Positions 33,620 to 41,624 are shown, numbered from the stretch's first letter. The stretch is 64,000 nucleotides of DNA from Treponema sp. UBA4873 (GCA_002399405.1 DHDP01000018.1:125339-189338), one strand, 5' to 3'. Notes: generated by a model from the sequence alone, not told the origin. Program-made: numbers and translations.

Positions 33620-33741
33620 CGTAAGCGGACTATTTTCCTGTATGAGGTGACTAAGCGGAATTCTTTCTGCGTTTATGACATTCCGTGTATATTTACCGTA
33701 CGTTTATTTTTATTGGTCAAAAAATTTAAACGTACTTGCTT
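33619..33741 (+). repeat. Dispersed composite repeat, copy 1
   Basis: Two blocks are shared with 38388-38484. The first is GCGTAAGCGGACT...CTGTATGAGGTGACT (33619-33653). The second is CCGTGTATATTTACCGTACG and following bases (33683-33705), ending near TTGCTTTTTTT, which also serves as the -35 of the downstream promoter. It fills the non-coding gap before the radical SAM gene. Confidence 0.7.
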
Positions 33742-33802
33742 TTTTTCGCCGGTTGGTGTAAATTGAGCATTAAGTAGGTGTTTAATTAAACAGACGTTTA
33801 AT
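33736..33802 (+). promoter_or_regulatory. Promoter and operator of radical SAM-arsR operon
   Basis: TTGCTT (33736-33741), 17 bp, TAAATT (33759-33764). Directly downstream lies the palindrome TGTTTAATTAAACA (33779-33792), overlapping a second inverted repeat ATTAAAC-AGAC-GTTTAAT (33785-33802). This is a good candidate operator for the ArsR-type regulator encoded in the same operon. Confidence 0.55.
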
Positions 33803-33827
33803 CGTAAGAGTAAAAAGAGGGTATTAT

Positions 33828-35288
33828 ATGACATTTACACATGGTGTAGCGCGTTTTGCCACAGCAAAAACGGCAGACAATGTTATCAAAAATCTTCGGA
33901 AAGACAAGACGTCCGAACTTCTTAAACTGATTGATACAGCGCAGAAAGTTGCCGGCAAAATGTTCCAGCCTAAAACGTATGATGCCGGCCGTGCCGTTAT
34001 AAACAATCCCGACAACAAGTGGCATCAGTATTTGTACCGCTTTCTCGACGAAGCCGATCAGAATGTAATAAAGACGGCGTTTATGGATCTTGCTTTTGAA
34101 TCCGCATGGTACGGTACAAAACAGATCCGCAGAAACCGCGAAAAGTACAACTGCAATGTTCCGTGGACAATACTTATCGATCCGACAAGCGCATGCAACA
34201 TGCATTGTATCGGCTGCTGGGCCGCGGAATACGGTCATCAGCTTAACCTTACGTATGAACAGCTCGACAGTATTATTACGCAGGGGAAGAAGCTCGGTGT
34301 CTATTTTTACATGTTTACCGGCGGCGAACCGCTCTGCCGCAAGGCCGACATTCTCAAGCTTGCAAAAAAACATCACGACTGTGAATTCAACATTTTCTCG
34401 AATGCGACGCTCATAGACGACGCCTTCTGCGAGGAAGTGCGCAGGCTGGGCAACATCGTGTTCTCAATCAGTCTTGAAGGATTTAAAGAAACGAACGACG
34501 GACGCCGCGGAGAAGGTGATTACGACAAAGTTATCGCAGCGTTCCAGCGGATGAAGAAGCACGGTCTTTTATATGGAACATCGATCTGCTACACAAGCAA
34601 AAACTGCGAGGCCGTTACGTCTGACGAATTTCTTGACCTGCTCATTGAAAACGGCTGCCGTTACAGCTGGTACTTTAATTACATGCCTGTCGGTGCGGAT
34701 GCGGATGTGGATCTTATTCCGACAGTGGAGCAGCGCAAGTATATGATTAAACGCATCAGGTATATCCGCGGAGCCGAATGCGACAAGCAGATTTTCGTCA
34801 TGGACTTCCAGAACGACGGTGAATTTGTGGGCGGATGCATTGCAGGGGGACGCAACTACTGTCATATCAACGCGAACGGCGACGTTGAACCGTGCGTGTT
34901 CATTCATTATTCCGGTGCGAACATAAAGGAAAAAACACTGCTTGAATGTCTGCAGCAGCCGCTGTTCATGGCATATCACGACGGGCAGCCGTTCAATAAG
35001 AACCATCTGCGCCCGTGTCCGATGCTTGAGAATCCGGAACTGCTTCAGGCAATGGTGAAGCGGACGGGCGCAAAGTCGACTGATCTGCAGACTCCCGAAA
35101 GCGCTGAAAGTTTGTGCGGAAAGTGTAAGTCATACGCCGCCGCATGGGCTCCTGAAGCAGAGCGCATCTGGGATGCGGAACCGAAACATCACGCGCAGTA
35201 TTATGAAAACTACAAGAACGTCAATCATAAACTCGGTCAGAATGAAGATTTTAAAAAGGCTGAAGAAGAAGTGACCGATGGCAATTAA
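33828..35288 (+). CDS. Radical SAM enzyme with C-terminal cysteine-rich region
   Basis: 486 residues. The radical SAM cluster is Cys123, Cys127 and Cys130 in SACNMHCIGCW, followed by FMFTGGEPL for SAM binding. The first 110 residues form an unusual helical N-terminal extension. The C-terminal part has GGCIAGGRNYCHINANGDVEPCVFIHYS and later CPMLENP and CGKCKSYAAAW, resembling a SPASM-type auxiliary cluster region. It reads into arsR with an 11-base overlap. The substrate is unknown; the coupling to an ArsR regulator suggests an inducible modification enzyme. Confidence 0.8.
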   Translation: MTFTHGVARFATAKTADNVIKNLRKDKTSELLKLIDTAQKVAGKMFQPKTYDAGRAVINNPDNKWHQYLYRFLDEADQNVIKTAFMDLAFESAWYGTKQIRRNREKYNCNVPWTILIDPTSACNMHCIGCWAAEYGHQLNLTYEQLDSIITQGKKLGVYFYMFTGGEPLCRKADILKLAKKHHDCEFNIFSNATLIDDAFCEEVRRLGNIVFSISLEGFKETNDGRRGEGDYDKVIAAFQRMKKHGLLYGTSICYTSKNCEAVTSDEFLDLLIENGCRYSWYFNYMPVGADADVDLIPTVEQRKYMIKRIRYIRGAECDKQIFVMDFQNDGEFVGGCIAGGRNYCHINANGDVEPCVFIHYSGANIKEKTLLECLQQPLFMAYHDGQPFNKNHLRPCPMLENPELLQAMVKRTGAKSTDLQTPESAESLCGKCKSYAAAWAPEAERIWDAEPKHHAQYYENYKNVNHKLGQNEDFKKAEEEVTDGN

Positions 35289-35619
35289 TGTTGACTTGAA
35301 CGAGCTTCACGCGCCCGAGTATTCGGAAACTGAAAAGTGGGAGCGTATGGCATCGGTTTTCAAGACGCTCAGTGACGCTACGCGGCTCAAGATTGTTCAC
35401 GAACTTATTATAAAGGAACAGCGCGTGTGCGACATTGCCCGCGACCTCGCTATGTCTCTGCCTGCAATATCGTACCACCTGAAACTGCTCAGGGACGCAA
35501 GCGTTATAAAATGCCGGCGGGACGGAAAGAATATTTTTTATTCGATAGACGGTCAGCTGCTCTGCGATTTGTTCCGCGTCGGTTCAATAAGCGGACACAT
35601 GACGGAAAGCAAATCCTGA
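35278..35619 (+). CDS. ArsR family transcriptional regulator
   Basis: 113 residues with the winged helix-turn-helix ATRLKIVHELIIKEQRVCDIA followed by MSLPAISYHLKLLRDASVI. Only one Cys lies in the recognition region (RVCDIA), so the classical ArsR/SmtB metal site is not complete and the signal may not be a metal. It overlaps the radical SAM gene by 11 bases and the pseudouridine synthase gene by one, so it probably autoregulates this operon through 33779-33802. Confidence 0.88.
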   Translation: MAINVDLNELHAPEYSETEKWERMASVFKTLSDATRLKIVHELIIKEQRVCDIARDLAMSLPAISYHLKLLRDASVIKCRRDGKNIFYSIDGQLLCDLFRVGSISGHMTESKS

Positions 35620-36566
35620 TGCAGATTTATTCTTTCAAAACGGAGAAAACATGCCGCCTCGATATGCTGCTTCGGGAGAAGCTGCCGGCTCTTATGCCGG
35701 AACGAGGTCCGGCAGATGTGAGTAATTCCAAAATCCGCCGCCTTATTGTTGCAGGTGCAGTCCGCGTAGACGGCCGCCAATGCCGAGTCCCGGCTGAGCG
35801 TCTGCTCGCAGGAAGTTCGGTGACTGCTTCAATAGACGGCGGAAAATTCTTTTACGAAAAACAGCCCGACGACATCAGGTTTGAAGTTACAAAAGATGCC
35901 GTATTGTATGAGGACGATGTACTGCTTGTCGTTAATAAACCGGCATTTTTTCCGACAGAAGCGACGATTGCGGGGCAGCGCGACAATATGCACGATGCGG
36001 TCGTACGCTGGCTGTGGTCGGAATATCCTGCACAGCGCAATCCGCCGTATGCGGGCATTATGCACCGCCTTGACCGCGAGACGAGCGGTGTGCTGCTTTT
36101 TACAAAACAGCGTACGGTGAACGGCGCCGTGCACGATATGTTCGAGCAGCATACGGCGCGCAAAGTATACCGCGCGGTAGTCCGCAGTAAGGGCTTCTGT
36201 TCAAAAGAGTTCAGCGTTGACAATTTTCTGGGGAGAATTACTGCGAAAAGCCGTGCAGGAAAGTGGGGTGCCTTGCCGGAATCCGGCGGAGGTCTCCATG
36301 CCCACACTGATTTTACGCTGCTCGGAGAAGGCATGCTGAACGGCGTTCATGTGCTGTATATAGAAGCGCGGCCTCTTACAGGCCGCACACACCAGATACG
36401 CGTGCATCTGGCGTCGCTCGGTATGCCGATTATGGGTGATGAATTATACGGAGGTCCCGCGGCGGACCGTATGTATCTGCACGCACAGTCGCTTGCGTTT
36501 CCGCATCCGGTAACAGGTGCCGCAATGGACGTGACAGCGCCTCTTCCGTCCGGGTTCGGAGTATAG
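35619..36566 (+). CDS. RluA family pseudouridine synthase
   Basis: 315 residues from the TGATG overlap at 35619. An S4-like RNA-binding segment (SKIRRLIVAGAVRVDGRQ, about residues 35-52) precedes the catalytic domain with GIMHRLDRETSGVLLFTK, whose Asp is the catalytic residue, and GRTHQIRVHLASLGMPIMGD. It converts uridine to pseudouridine in rRNA or tRNA; the exact target cannot be told. It is the third gene of the radical SAM-arsR operon, although it may simply have been captured. Confidence 0.9.
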   Translation: MQIYSFKTEKTCRLDMLLREKLPALMPERGPADVSNSKIRRLIVAGAVRVDGRQCRVPAERLLAGSSVTASIDGGKFFYEKQPDDIRFEVTKDAVLYEDDVLLVVNKPAFFPTEATIAGQRDNMHDAVVRWLWSEYPAQRNPPYAGIMHRLDRETSGVLLFTKQRTVNGAVHDMFEQHTARKVYRAVVRSKGFCSKEFSVDNFLGRITAKSRAGKWGALPESGGGLHAHTDFTLLGEGMLNGVHVLYIEARPLTGRTHQIRVHLASLGMPIMGDELYGGPAADRMYLHAQSLAFPHPVTGAAMDVTAPLPSGFGV

Positions 36567-36621
36567 TTGTAGTTCTGTAAATTTTATTCTATTATTGTAG
36601 AGTGGTTTCAGGTACACCATA

Positions 36622-37380
36622 ATGAATAAACGGACGGACAATCATAAAACAAAATCCGGTAAAAACTTTTCCGGCAGGGACAGGCGCGATTCGTTTGCGT
36701 ACCGCATATTCGGGGATTCAAGTTCTGTTTTCGTCGGGCTGATTCTTATATCGCTTGTAATCGGATTCGGCATTCCTCTGCTCGTCTACGCGCTCGTTTT
36801 CCGTGGCGGATTTTCGCACGACAATGCGGACTGGGGTAATTTCGGTTTGTATCTTGCAGGAATTGCAGGTCCGTTTTTTTCATTCGCGAGTTTTGTCGGG
36901 CTTATTCTTGCGCTCAATAATTCAATCAAAGAGAAAGAAGGCGACGACGCGCAGGTATTGTTTTTCCGCTACATCGACGCAGTGCTTAAACAGAATATGC
37001 AGAACACGCGCGACGCAGCGGCACTCAAAAAGCTGTACGACAGCCTGTGCGCGACGGTAAAAAGCGGCGATATTTCCGGCAATCCGCTGCCGTCGGCGAA
37101 AGAAGTACAGGAAAAACAGAACCGCAGTGTGAAGTTTTTTCTGCTTATTTATGCCATTATCGATTATATCCGCTCCACACCGAAGCTCGACAACATGACG
37201 TATATCACGATTCTGTTTTCGTACCTTACATATGACGAGAAGTACGTTTTTGCAGTAGATATGCGGAACGGCCGTCCCGGCCAGAACATTCCGCCGAAGA
37301 TACAGCAGGCCATAGTGAGTACGTTCATGGACTGGAACGATTTCTGCCGCAGAACGGAAATACTGAAAAAGCACATATAA
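36622..37380 (+). CDS. Membrane protein resembling phage abortive infection AbiC-type proteins
   Basis: 252 residues. A basic N-terminus, two membrane helices (about residues 32-55 and 72-92, the second with DWGNFGLYLAGIAGPFFSFASF) and a soluble C-terminal part with FFRYIDAVLKQNMQNTRD. This layout and the WGNFG...GPFFSF motif are those of proteins annotated as putative phage abortive infection (PutAbiC). If so, it would sense infection at the membrane and stop growth. It stands beside a toxin-antitoxin pair and repeats, supporting a defence or accessory role. The assignment is by motif memory only. Confidence 0.6.
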   Translation: MNKRTDNHKTKSGKNFSGRDRRDSFAYRIFGDSSSVFVGLILISLVIGFGIPLLVYALVFRGGFSHDNADWGNFGLYLAGIAGPFFSFASFVGLILALNNSIKEKEGDDAQVLFFRYIDAVLKQNMQNTRDAAALKKLYDSLCATVKSGDISGNPLPSAKEVQEKQNRSVKFFLLIYAIIDYIRSTPKLDNMTYITILFSYLTYDEKYVFAVDMRNGRPGQNIPPKIQQAIVSTFMDWNDFCRRTEILKKHI

Positions 37381-37401
37381 AACGTACGGCAAATATACGC
37401 T
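37379..37401 (-). repeat. ACGTACGG dispersed repeat (minus orientation)
   Basis: AAACGTACGGCAAATATACG starts on the stop codon of the AbiC-like gene. It matches 59114-59136 in the same position relative to a stop codon, and the complement of 33683-33705 and 38452-38474. Confidence 0.75.
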
Positions 37402-37536
37402 GATTCTACATGCTTTTTGGAAGAGATTTTTTCTGCTCCGCAGGCTGTTTTTCGGTATACGCTGGAACGAATAAAATGTTCCGAAGACTGCTACGTCTGA
37501 AATATTTGCCGGTGTTTACAAACACAAGGAAACGGA

Positions 37537-37674
37537 CTCACATCGTGCAGGAAGATGGACTCATTTCGTGCAGGATGACGGTCTTATTTCCTGCTGGAAG
37601 ACGAACTTACATCGTGCTGGAGGAGAGCCTTACATCGTGCTGCAGAACAGCCTTTCCTGCTGTATGAAGCCGCG
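37537..37674 (+). repeat. Six tandem 23-bp degenerate repeats
   Basis: Unit starts (CTCA/CTTA/CTTT) fall at 37, 60, 83, 106, 129 and 152 after 37500, i.e. an exact period of 23 bp, with an approximate consensus CTTACATCGTGCTGGAGGA plus four bases. Units 3 and 6 are the most divergent. The repeats have no spacers, so this is not a CRISPR array. They lie in the 390-bp gap between the AbiC-like gene and the antitoxin. Confidence 0.8.
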
Positions 37675-37735
37675 CCCGGATTATTTTTTACATTCCCGGG
37701 CAGGAAAAATAAAATTTGATCTAAGGATAAAAAAC

Positions 37736-37764
37736 TTGACGGAAGGTTATACCGTAGTTATACT
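37736..37764 (+). promoter_or_regulatory. Promoter of toxin-antitoxin operon
   Basis: TTGACG (37736-37741), 17 bp, TATACT (37759-37764). The antitoxin ATG is exactly six bases further, so the transcript is predicted to be leaderless. A direct repeat GTTATAC (11-bp period) overlaps the -10 and could bind the antitoxin for autoregulation. Confidence 0.8.
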
Positions 37765-37770
37765 ATAGAT

Positions 37771-38010
37771 ATGAAAACAGCAATATCAATACCGGACTTT
37801 TTGTATGCAGAAGTGAGCAGGACAGCTGAGGCTCAGAATATTCCGCGGAGTAAACTTTTTACAAAAGCGATAGAAGAGTATTTACATAATCATAAACAGG
37901 ATACAGTTACCCAACGATTAAATACTGTTTATGAAAAACTGGAAATACAGCAATCTTCAGAAGCAGGACTTGAAGCAATAAGGAAATTAACAAAAAATGA
38001 CACGTGGTGA
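37771..38010 (+). CDS. Antitoxin, ribbon-helix-helix type
   Basis: 79 residues. The N-terminal MKTAISIPDFLYAEVSRTAEAQNIPRSK fits a CopG/MazE-like ribbon-helix-helix DNA-binding domain, and the charged C-terminus would wrap the toxin. It overlaps the toxin gene by 14 bases, the usual order with antitoxin first. No ribosome site is seen and the -10 box is six bases before ATG. The gene is more AT-rich than its neighbours, a hint of transfer. Confidence 0.82.
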   Translation: MKTAISIPDFLYAEVSRTAEAQNIPRSKLFTKAIEEYLHNHKQDTVTQRLNTVYEKLEIQQSSEAGLEAIRKLTKNDTW

Positions 38011-38341
38011 AATCTGGTGGGCTGATTTTGGGATACCGTTTGGAAGTGAACCAGGTTTCAGACGGCCTGTCCTTATAATACAAAATGATTCGTTTACAGA
38101 AAGTAAAATAAATACAGTAATAGTTGTACCGCTGACAACAAACATAGTTTTGGCTGACGCACCGGCAAATGTTCTGCTGCTGAAAAAAGATTCAGAATTA
38201 AACAAAGATTCAGTTATCGTCGTTTCGCAGATGACAGTTCTTGATAAAGCTCGATTAATAGAAAAAGAAGCAAAGATTTCTAAAAAAATAATAGAAGAAG
38301 TAGAAAGTGGTATCCGGCTTATATTGGACATGGAAAAATGA
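37997..38341 (+). CDS. MazF/PemK-type endoribonuclease toxin
   Basis: 114 residues, standard MazF length. TRGEIWWADF at the start, RPVLIIQND and the VVPLTTN strand are the SH3-like barrel motifs of the family, with the active-site Arg in the first loop and a Thr in PLTTN. It would cut mRNA at short specific sequences when not neutralised by the protein encoded just upstream. AT-rich like the antitoxin gene. Confidence 0.88.
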   Translation: MTRGEIWWADFGIPFGSEPGFRRPVLIIQNDSFTESKINTVIVVPLTTNIVLADAPANVLLLKKDSELNKDSVIVVSQMTVLDKARLIEKEAKISKKIIEEVESGIRLILDMEK

Positions 38342-38387
38342 CTCAATCAACAGCTTCCGGCGAGCCGGAACCGGCGGCTTATTTTCT

Positions 38388-38484
38388 GCGTAAGCGGACT
38401 GCTTTTCTGTATGAAGTGACTTAACAAACTGTTTTTGAAAATCCTGGTATCCCGTGCATATTTACCGTACGTTTCCGCTTGCTT
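38388..38484 (+). repeat. Dispersed composite repeat, copy 2
   Basis: Matches copy 1 at 33619-33741 in two blocks: GCGTAAGCGGACT...CTGTATGAAGTGACT (38388-38421) and CCGTGCATATTTACCGTACG (38452-38474), then TTGCTTTTTTTTT. As in copy 1, the last block supplies a -35-like TTGCTT. A TTCCGGC/GCCGGAA hairpin at 38355-38370 precedes it. Confidence 0.7.
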
Positions 38485-38507
38485 TTTTTTTTAATTGTGC
38501 ATATATT
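38479..38507 (+). promoter_or_regulatory. Promoter of small ORF unit
   Basis: TTGCTT (38479-38484), 17 bp, TATATT (38502-38507). The -35 belongs to the end of the dispersed repeat, just as at 33736. The transcript would run through a hairpin (GACGGA/TCCGTT near 38550) and the 22-residue ORF to the terminator at 38720. Confidence 0.5.
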
Positions 38508-38617
38508 AGTTGTGTTGATGCGATGTGCTGCTTTATGTAGCCCGACGGATCATAAGTCCGTTTCCGCAATAAAACATGCCACCACTAAGTATCTATAGAT
38601 ATGTGGAGGTAGAGATT

Positions 38618-38686
38618 ATGGCAAAAGGAAACAAAAAGCCGGCTGCAGGAACAAAACCCGCAGATAACTCTGGTGCTAAAAAATAA
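38618..38686 (+). CDS. Small basic protein, 22 residues
   Basis: ATG at 38618 with an excellent GGAGGT site eight bases before it and a TAA at 38684-38686. The peptide begins MAKGNKKPAAGTK and ends NSGAKK; it is strongly basic with no hydrophobic stretch. It has its own promoter candidate and terminator, so it looks like a monocistronic small gene. No relative is known to me. A charged disordered peptide might bind nucleic acid or ribosomes, but that is conjecture. Confidence 0.6.
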   Translation: MAKGNKKPAAGTKPADNSGAKK

Positions 38687-38719
38687 CACCGGCCGGTCAG
38701 AGAATTAGAAATCAACAAA

Positions 38720-38750
38720 AGCAGGAAGCTCAGGTTTCCTGCTTTTTTTG
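38720..38750 (+). terminator. Intrinsic terminator after small ORF
   Basis: AGCAGGAA (38720-38727), 8-base loop, TTCCTGCT (38736-38743) and a run of T to 38749. It separates the small ORF unit from grpE. Confidence 0.88.
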
Positions 38751-38820
38751 TCCTTTTTCTTGACGTTGTCCGCTTTGTATTAGTATCTTCATAGTAAACA
38801 ATTTTACAGGTGATAAAGAA

Positions 38821-39501
38821 ATGAGCGATTCTGAAAAAGACCGGACAGAAAAACAGGAACAGGAAACGGACAATAAGCCCGCTGAGGAGCAGAAGACTGC
38901 CGGTTCTGACGCAACGGCCGGAAAGGATGAACAGCCGAAAGAGAAAACGGAAACAGAGAAACAGGCTGACAGAATTGCGGAGCTTACGAAAAAGGTCGGG
39001 GAACTTACAAAAGAAAACGAGGACCTTAAAGACCAGGTGCTCCGCCGTGCTGCGGATTTTGACAATTACCGCAAGCGTATGGTGAAAGAGAAACAGGATA
39101 CGTACGATTACGCGAACGAGAATCTGCTGCAGGATCTGCTCGACAGTCTTGATAATTTCGACCGCACTGTCGACGCCGCCGCGAATGCGAAAGACGTAAA
39201 ATCAATAGCAGACGGCGTTAAAATGATCAGCTGCAGTCTTGTGAAACTGCTTGAAGATAAATACAACCTGTCAAGCTACGGAACTGCGGGCGACAAATTC
39301 AATCCCGATGAGCATCAGGCTATAGGAAGCGTGCAGGGACCTGTTGTCGAACCTGTTTTGAAGGAAGTATATTTAAAAGGATACAAGCTTAAGGATAAAG
39401 TCATCCGTCATGCGAAAGTGATGGTGACGATGCCGGACGGTTCCGCAAAGGCGGATGATAAGGAAAAAAAGCCGGACGCAGAACCGGAGAAAAAACAGTG
39501 A
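38821..39501 (+). CDS. grpE: Nucleotide exchange factor GrpE
   Basis: 226 residues, a little long because of an acidic Glu/Lys-rich N-terminal tail of about 60 residues. A long coiled coil follows (RIAELTKKVGELTKENEDLK), then LRRAADFDNYRKRM and the C-terminal beta wing with GDKFNPDEHQAI. It releases ADP from DnaK. It is the first gene of the order grpE-dnaK-dnaJ. No CIRCE element was found before it; a TTGACG at 38760 may belong to its promoter. Confidence 0.95.
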   Translation: MSDSEKDRTEKQEQETDNKPAEEQKTAGSDATAGKDEQPKEKTETEKQADRIAELTKKVGELTKENEDLKDQVLRRAADFDNYRKRMVKEKQDTYDYANENLLQDLLDSLDNFDRTVDAAANAKDVKSIADGVKMISCSLVKLLEDKYNLSSYGTAGDKFNPDEHQAIGSVQGPVVEPVLKEVYLKGYKLKDKVIRHAKVMVTMPDGSAKADDKEKKPDAEPEKKQ

Positions 39502-39558
39502 TTCAGAGAAACCCGGAAGGTTTCTGATTATATAGTACATAGCGAGGAGATATACATT

Positions 39559-41517
39559 ATGGGAAAGATCATTGGGATTGACCTTGGAACAACAAACTCT
39601 TGCGTCGCCGTTATGGAGAACGGGGAACCTGTAGTTATTCAGAACTCGGAAGGCGGACGAACGACTCCGTCTATCGTCGGATTTACCTCAAAAGGAGACC
39701 GTATCGTTGGTCTTCCTGCAAAAAACCAGATGGTGACGAATCCGAAGAATACGGTTTATTCCATTAAACGTCTTATAGGACACCGTTACAACGAACTTCA
39801 GGGCGAAGCGACGCGCCTGCCGTATAAAGTGCTTGATCACGGCGAGGATGTCCGTGTCGAGATTGACCAGACCGGGGAAAAGAAACAGTACAGCCCGCAG
39901 GAAATCAGTGCGTTTATTCTTCAGAAAATGAAGAAAACTGCGGAGGATTATCTCGGCCAGCCCGTCACGGACGCCGTCATTACAGTTCCCGCCTATTTTA
40001 ACGACGCTCAGCGTCAGGCGACAAAGGATGCCGGCAAGATTGCGGGTCTCGACGTAAAACGCATCATCAACGAGCCTACGGCTGCTTCCCTCGCATTCGG
40101 TTTTAATAAGGATCAGAAACAGGAAAAGACGATTGCCGTCTACGATCTCGGCGGCGGTACGTTCGATATTTCCATACTTGAGCTCGGCGACGGCGTTTTT
40201 GAAGTAAAATCGACGAACGGCAATACTCAGCTCGGCGGAGACGACTGGGACCGCCGCGTCATCAGCTGGCTTGTCGACGAGTTCAGGAAAGATAACGGCG
40301 GCATAGATCTTTCGAAGGATCCGATGGCCATGCAGCGTCTGCGTGAAGCGGCTGAAAATGCAAAAATCCAGCTGTCCGCACAGACAACGGCTGATATCAA
40401 TCTGCCGTTCATAACTGCCGATTCGTCCGGCCCGAAGCATCTTCAGAAGACGCTTTCCCGCGCTCAGTTTGAGGCAATGACTGCTGATTTGTTTGAAGCG
40501 ACGAAAGAGCCGTGCAAAAAGGCGATGGCCGATGCGGGCATCGCTGCGGACAAGATCGACGAAATACTGCTCGTCGGCGGTTCAAGCCGCATGCCGAAGG
40601 TTCAGCAGATTGTTAAAGAGATATTCGGAAAAGAAGGCAACCGTTCGGTCAACCCGGACGAAGCCGTTGCCGTCGGCGCTGCGATTCAGGGCGGTGTTCT
40701 CGGCGGAGACGTCAAGGACGTTCTGCTTCTCGATGTTACGCCGCTTTCGCTCGGTATTGAAACAATGGGCGGCGTTTTCACGCGGCTCATTCCCCGCAAC
40801 ACGACGATTCCGACAAAAAAGAGTCAGATTTTCTCGACTGCGGCGGACGGACAGACTGCCGTTTCGATTCACGTTCTCCAGGGAGAACGCGAAATGGCGG
40901 AACAGAACCGGACGCTCGGACGTTTCGACCTTGTCGGTATTCCGGCGGCTCCCCGCGGCGTGCCGCAGATTGAAGTTACGTTCGATATCGACGCGAACGG
41001 CATTGTGCACGTATCCGCGAAGGATCTCGGTACAGGCAAAGAGCAGCACATACAGATTACGTCTTCAAGCGGTCTGAGCGACGATGAGATTCAGCGCATG
41101 GTCAAAGACGCTGAGGCAAACGCTGCTGCGGACAAGGCGAAGCGTGAAGGCATCGACGCCCGGAATGAGGCAGACAGTCTTATCTATGCGACGGAAAAAA
41201 CGCTCAAGGACCTCGGCGATAAAGTAAACGCTGCAGACAAGCAGGGTATAACCGATGCTGTCGCTGCTCTTAAGAAATCTATGGAAGGCGATAATGTCGA
41301 GGAAATCAAATCCAAGACGGAAGCGCTCAAACAGGCTTCTTACAAAATTGCAGAGGAGGTGTACAAACAGCAGGCTGCACAGGGCAATGCGTCAGGCGGC
41401 GCTCAGGGCGGACAGGCCGGCGATAATGCGCAGAACGATTCTGCAAATAAAGGCGGCTTTGACAAAGGCAAGGCAGATGATGCAGAGTACGAAGTGCATG
41501 ACGACGACAAAAAATAG
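39559..41517 (+). CDS. dnaK: Chaperone protein DnaK (Hsp70)
   Basis: 652 residues, complete. The ATPase begins IGIDLGTTNSCVAVMENGEP; the phosphate loops IAVYDLGGGTFDISILELG and ILLVGGSSRMPKVQ are intact, the interdomain linker is DVLLLDVTPLSLGIE, and the lid ends in a Gly/Gln/Asn-rich tail before EYEVHDDD. It folds client proteins with DnaJ and GrpE. AGGAG precedes ATG 39559. Confidence 0.98.
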   Translation: MGKIIGIDLGTTNSCVAVMENGEPVVIQNSEGGRTTPSIVGFTSKGDRIVGLPAKNQMVTNPKNTVYSIKRLIGHRYNELQGEATRLPYKVLDHGEDVRVEIDQTGEKKQYSPQEISAFILQKMKKTAEDYLGQPVTDAVITVPAYFNDAQRQATKDAGKIAGLDVKRIINEPTAASLAFGFNKDQKQEKTIAVYDLGGGTFDISILELGDGVFEVKSTNGNTQLGGDDWDRRVISWLVDEFRKDNGGIDLSKDPMAMQRLREAAENAKIQLSAQTTADINLPFITADSSGPKHLQKTLSRAQFEAMTADLFEATKEPCKKAMADAGIAADKIDEILLVGGSSRMPKVQQIVKEIFGKEGNRSVNPDEAVAVGAAIQGGVLGGDVKDVLLLDVTPLSLGIETMGGVFTRLIPRNTTIPTKKSQIFSTAADGQTAVSIHVLQGEREMAEQNRTLGRFDLVGIPAAPRGVPQIEVTFDIDANGIVHVSAKDLGTGKEQHIQITSSSGLSDDEIQRMVKDAEANAAADKAKREGIDARNEADSLIYATEKTLKDLGDKVNAADKQGITDAVAALKKSMEGDNVEEIKSKTEALKQASYKIAEEVYKQQAAQGNASGGAQGGQAGDNAQNDSANKGGFDKGKADDAEYEVHDDDKK

Positions 41518-41544
41518 TATTCGTACATACAGGGTATGAAAATT

Positions 41545-41575
41545 CCCCCCGTCCATTGCGGCGGGGGTATTTTTT
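41545..41575 (+). terminator. Intrinsic terminator after dnaK
   Basis: CCCCCG (41546-41551) pairs with CGGGGG (41562-41567), followed by TATTTTTT. It probably lowers dnaJ expression relative to dnaK or separates the two units. Confidence 0.7.
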
Positions 41576-41624
41576 ACGGTATACTTTTGCATATTTGGAA
41601 AAAGACGGATAAAGGTTAGAAATT

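Noticed and set aside
37410..37667. Protein-coding gene spanning the tandem repeats
   Set aside because: The 23-bp period changes frame every unit and there is no ribosome site; the open frame is better explained by the repeats.
37537..37674. CRISPR array
   Set aside because: The repeats are contiguous, with no unique spacers, they diverge strongly and no cas genes are nearby.
38514..38750. tmRNA or tRNA-like gene around the small ORF
   Set aside because: No acceptor stem, T-loop or Ala-rich tag pattern; a normal Shine-Dalgarno and stop codon favour a small protein.
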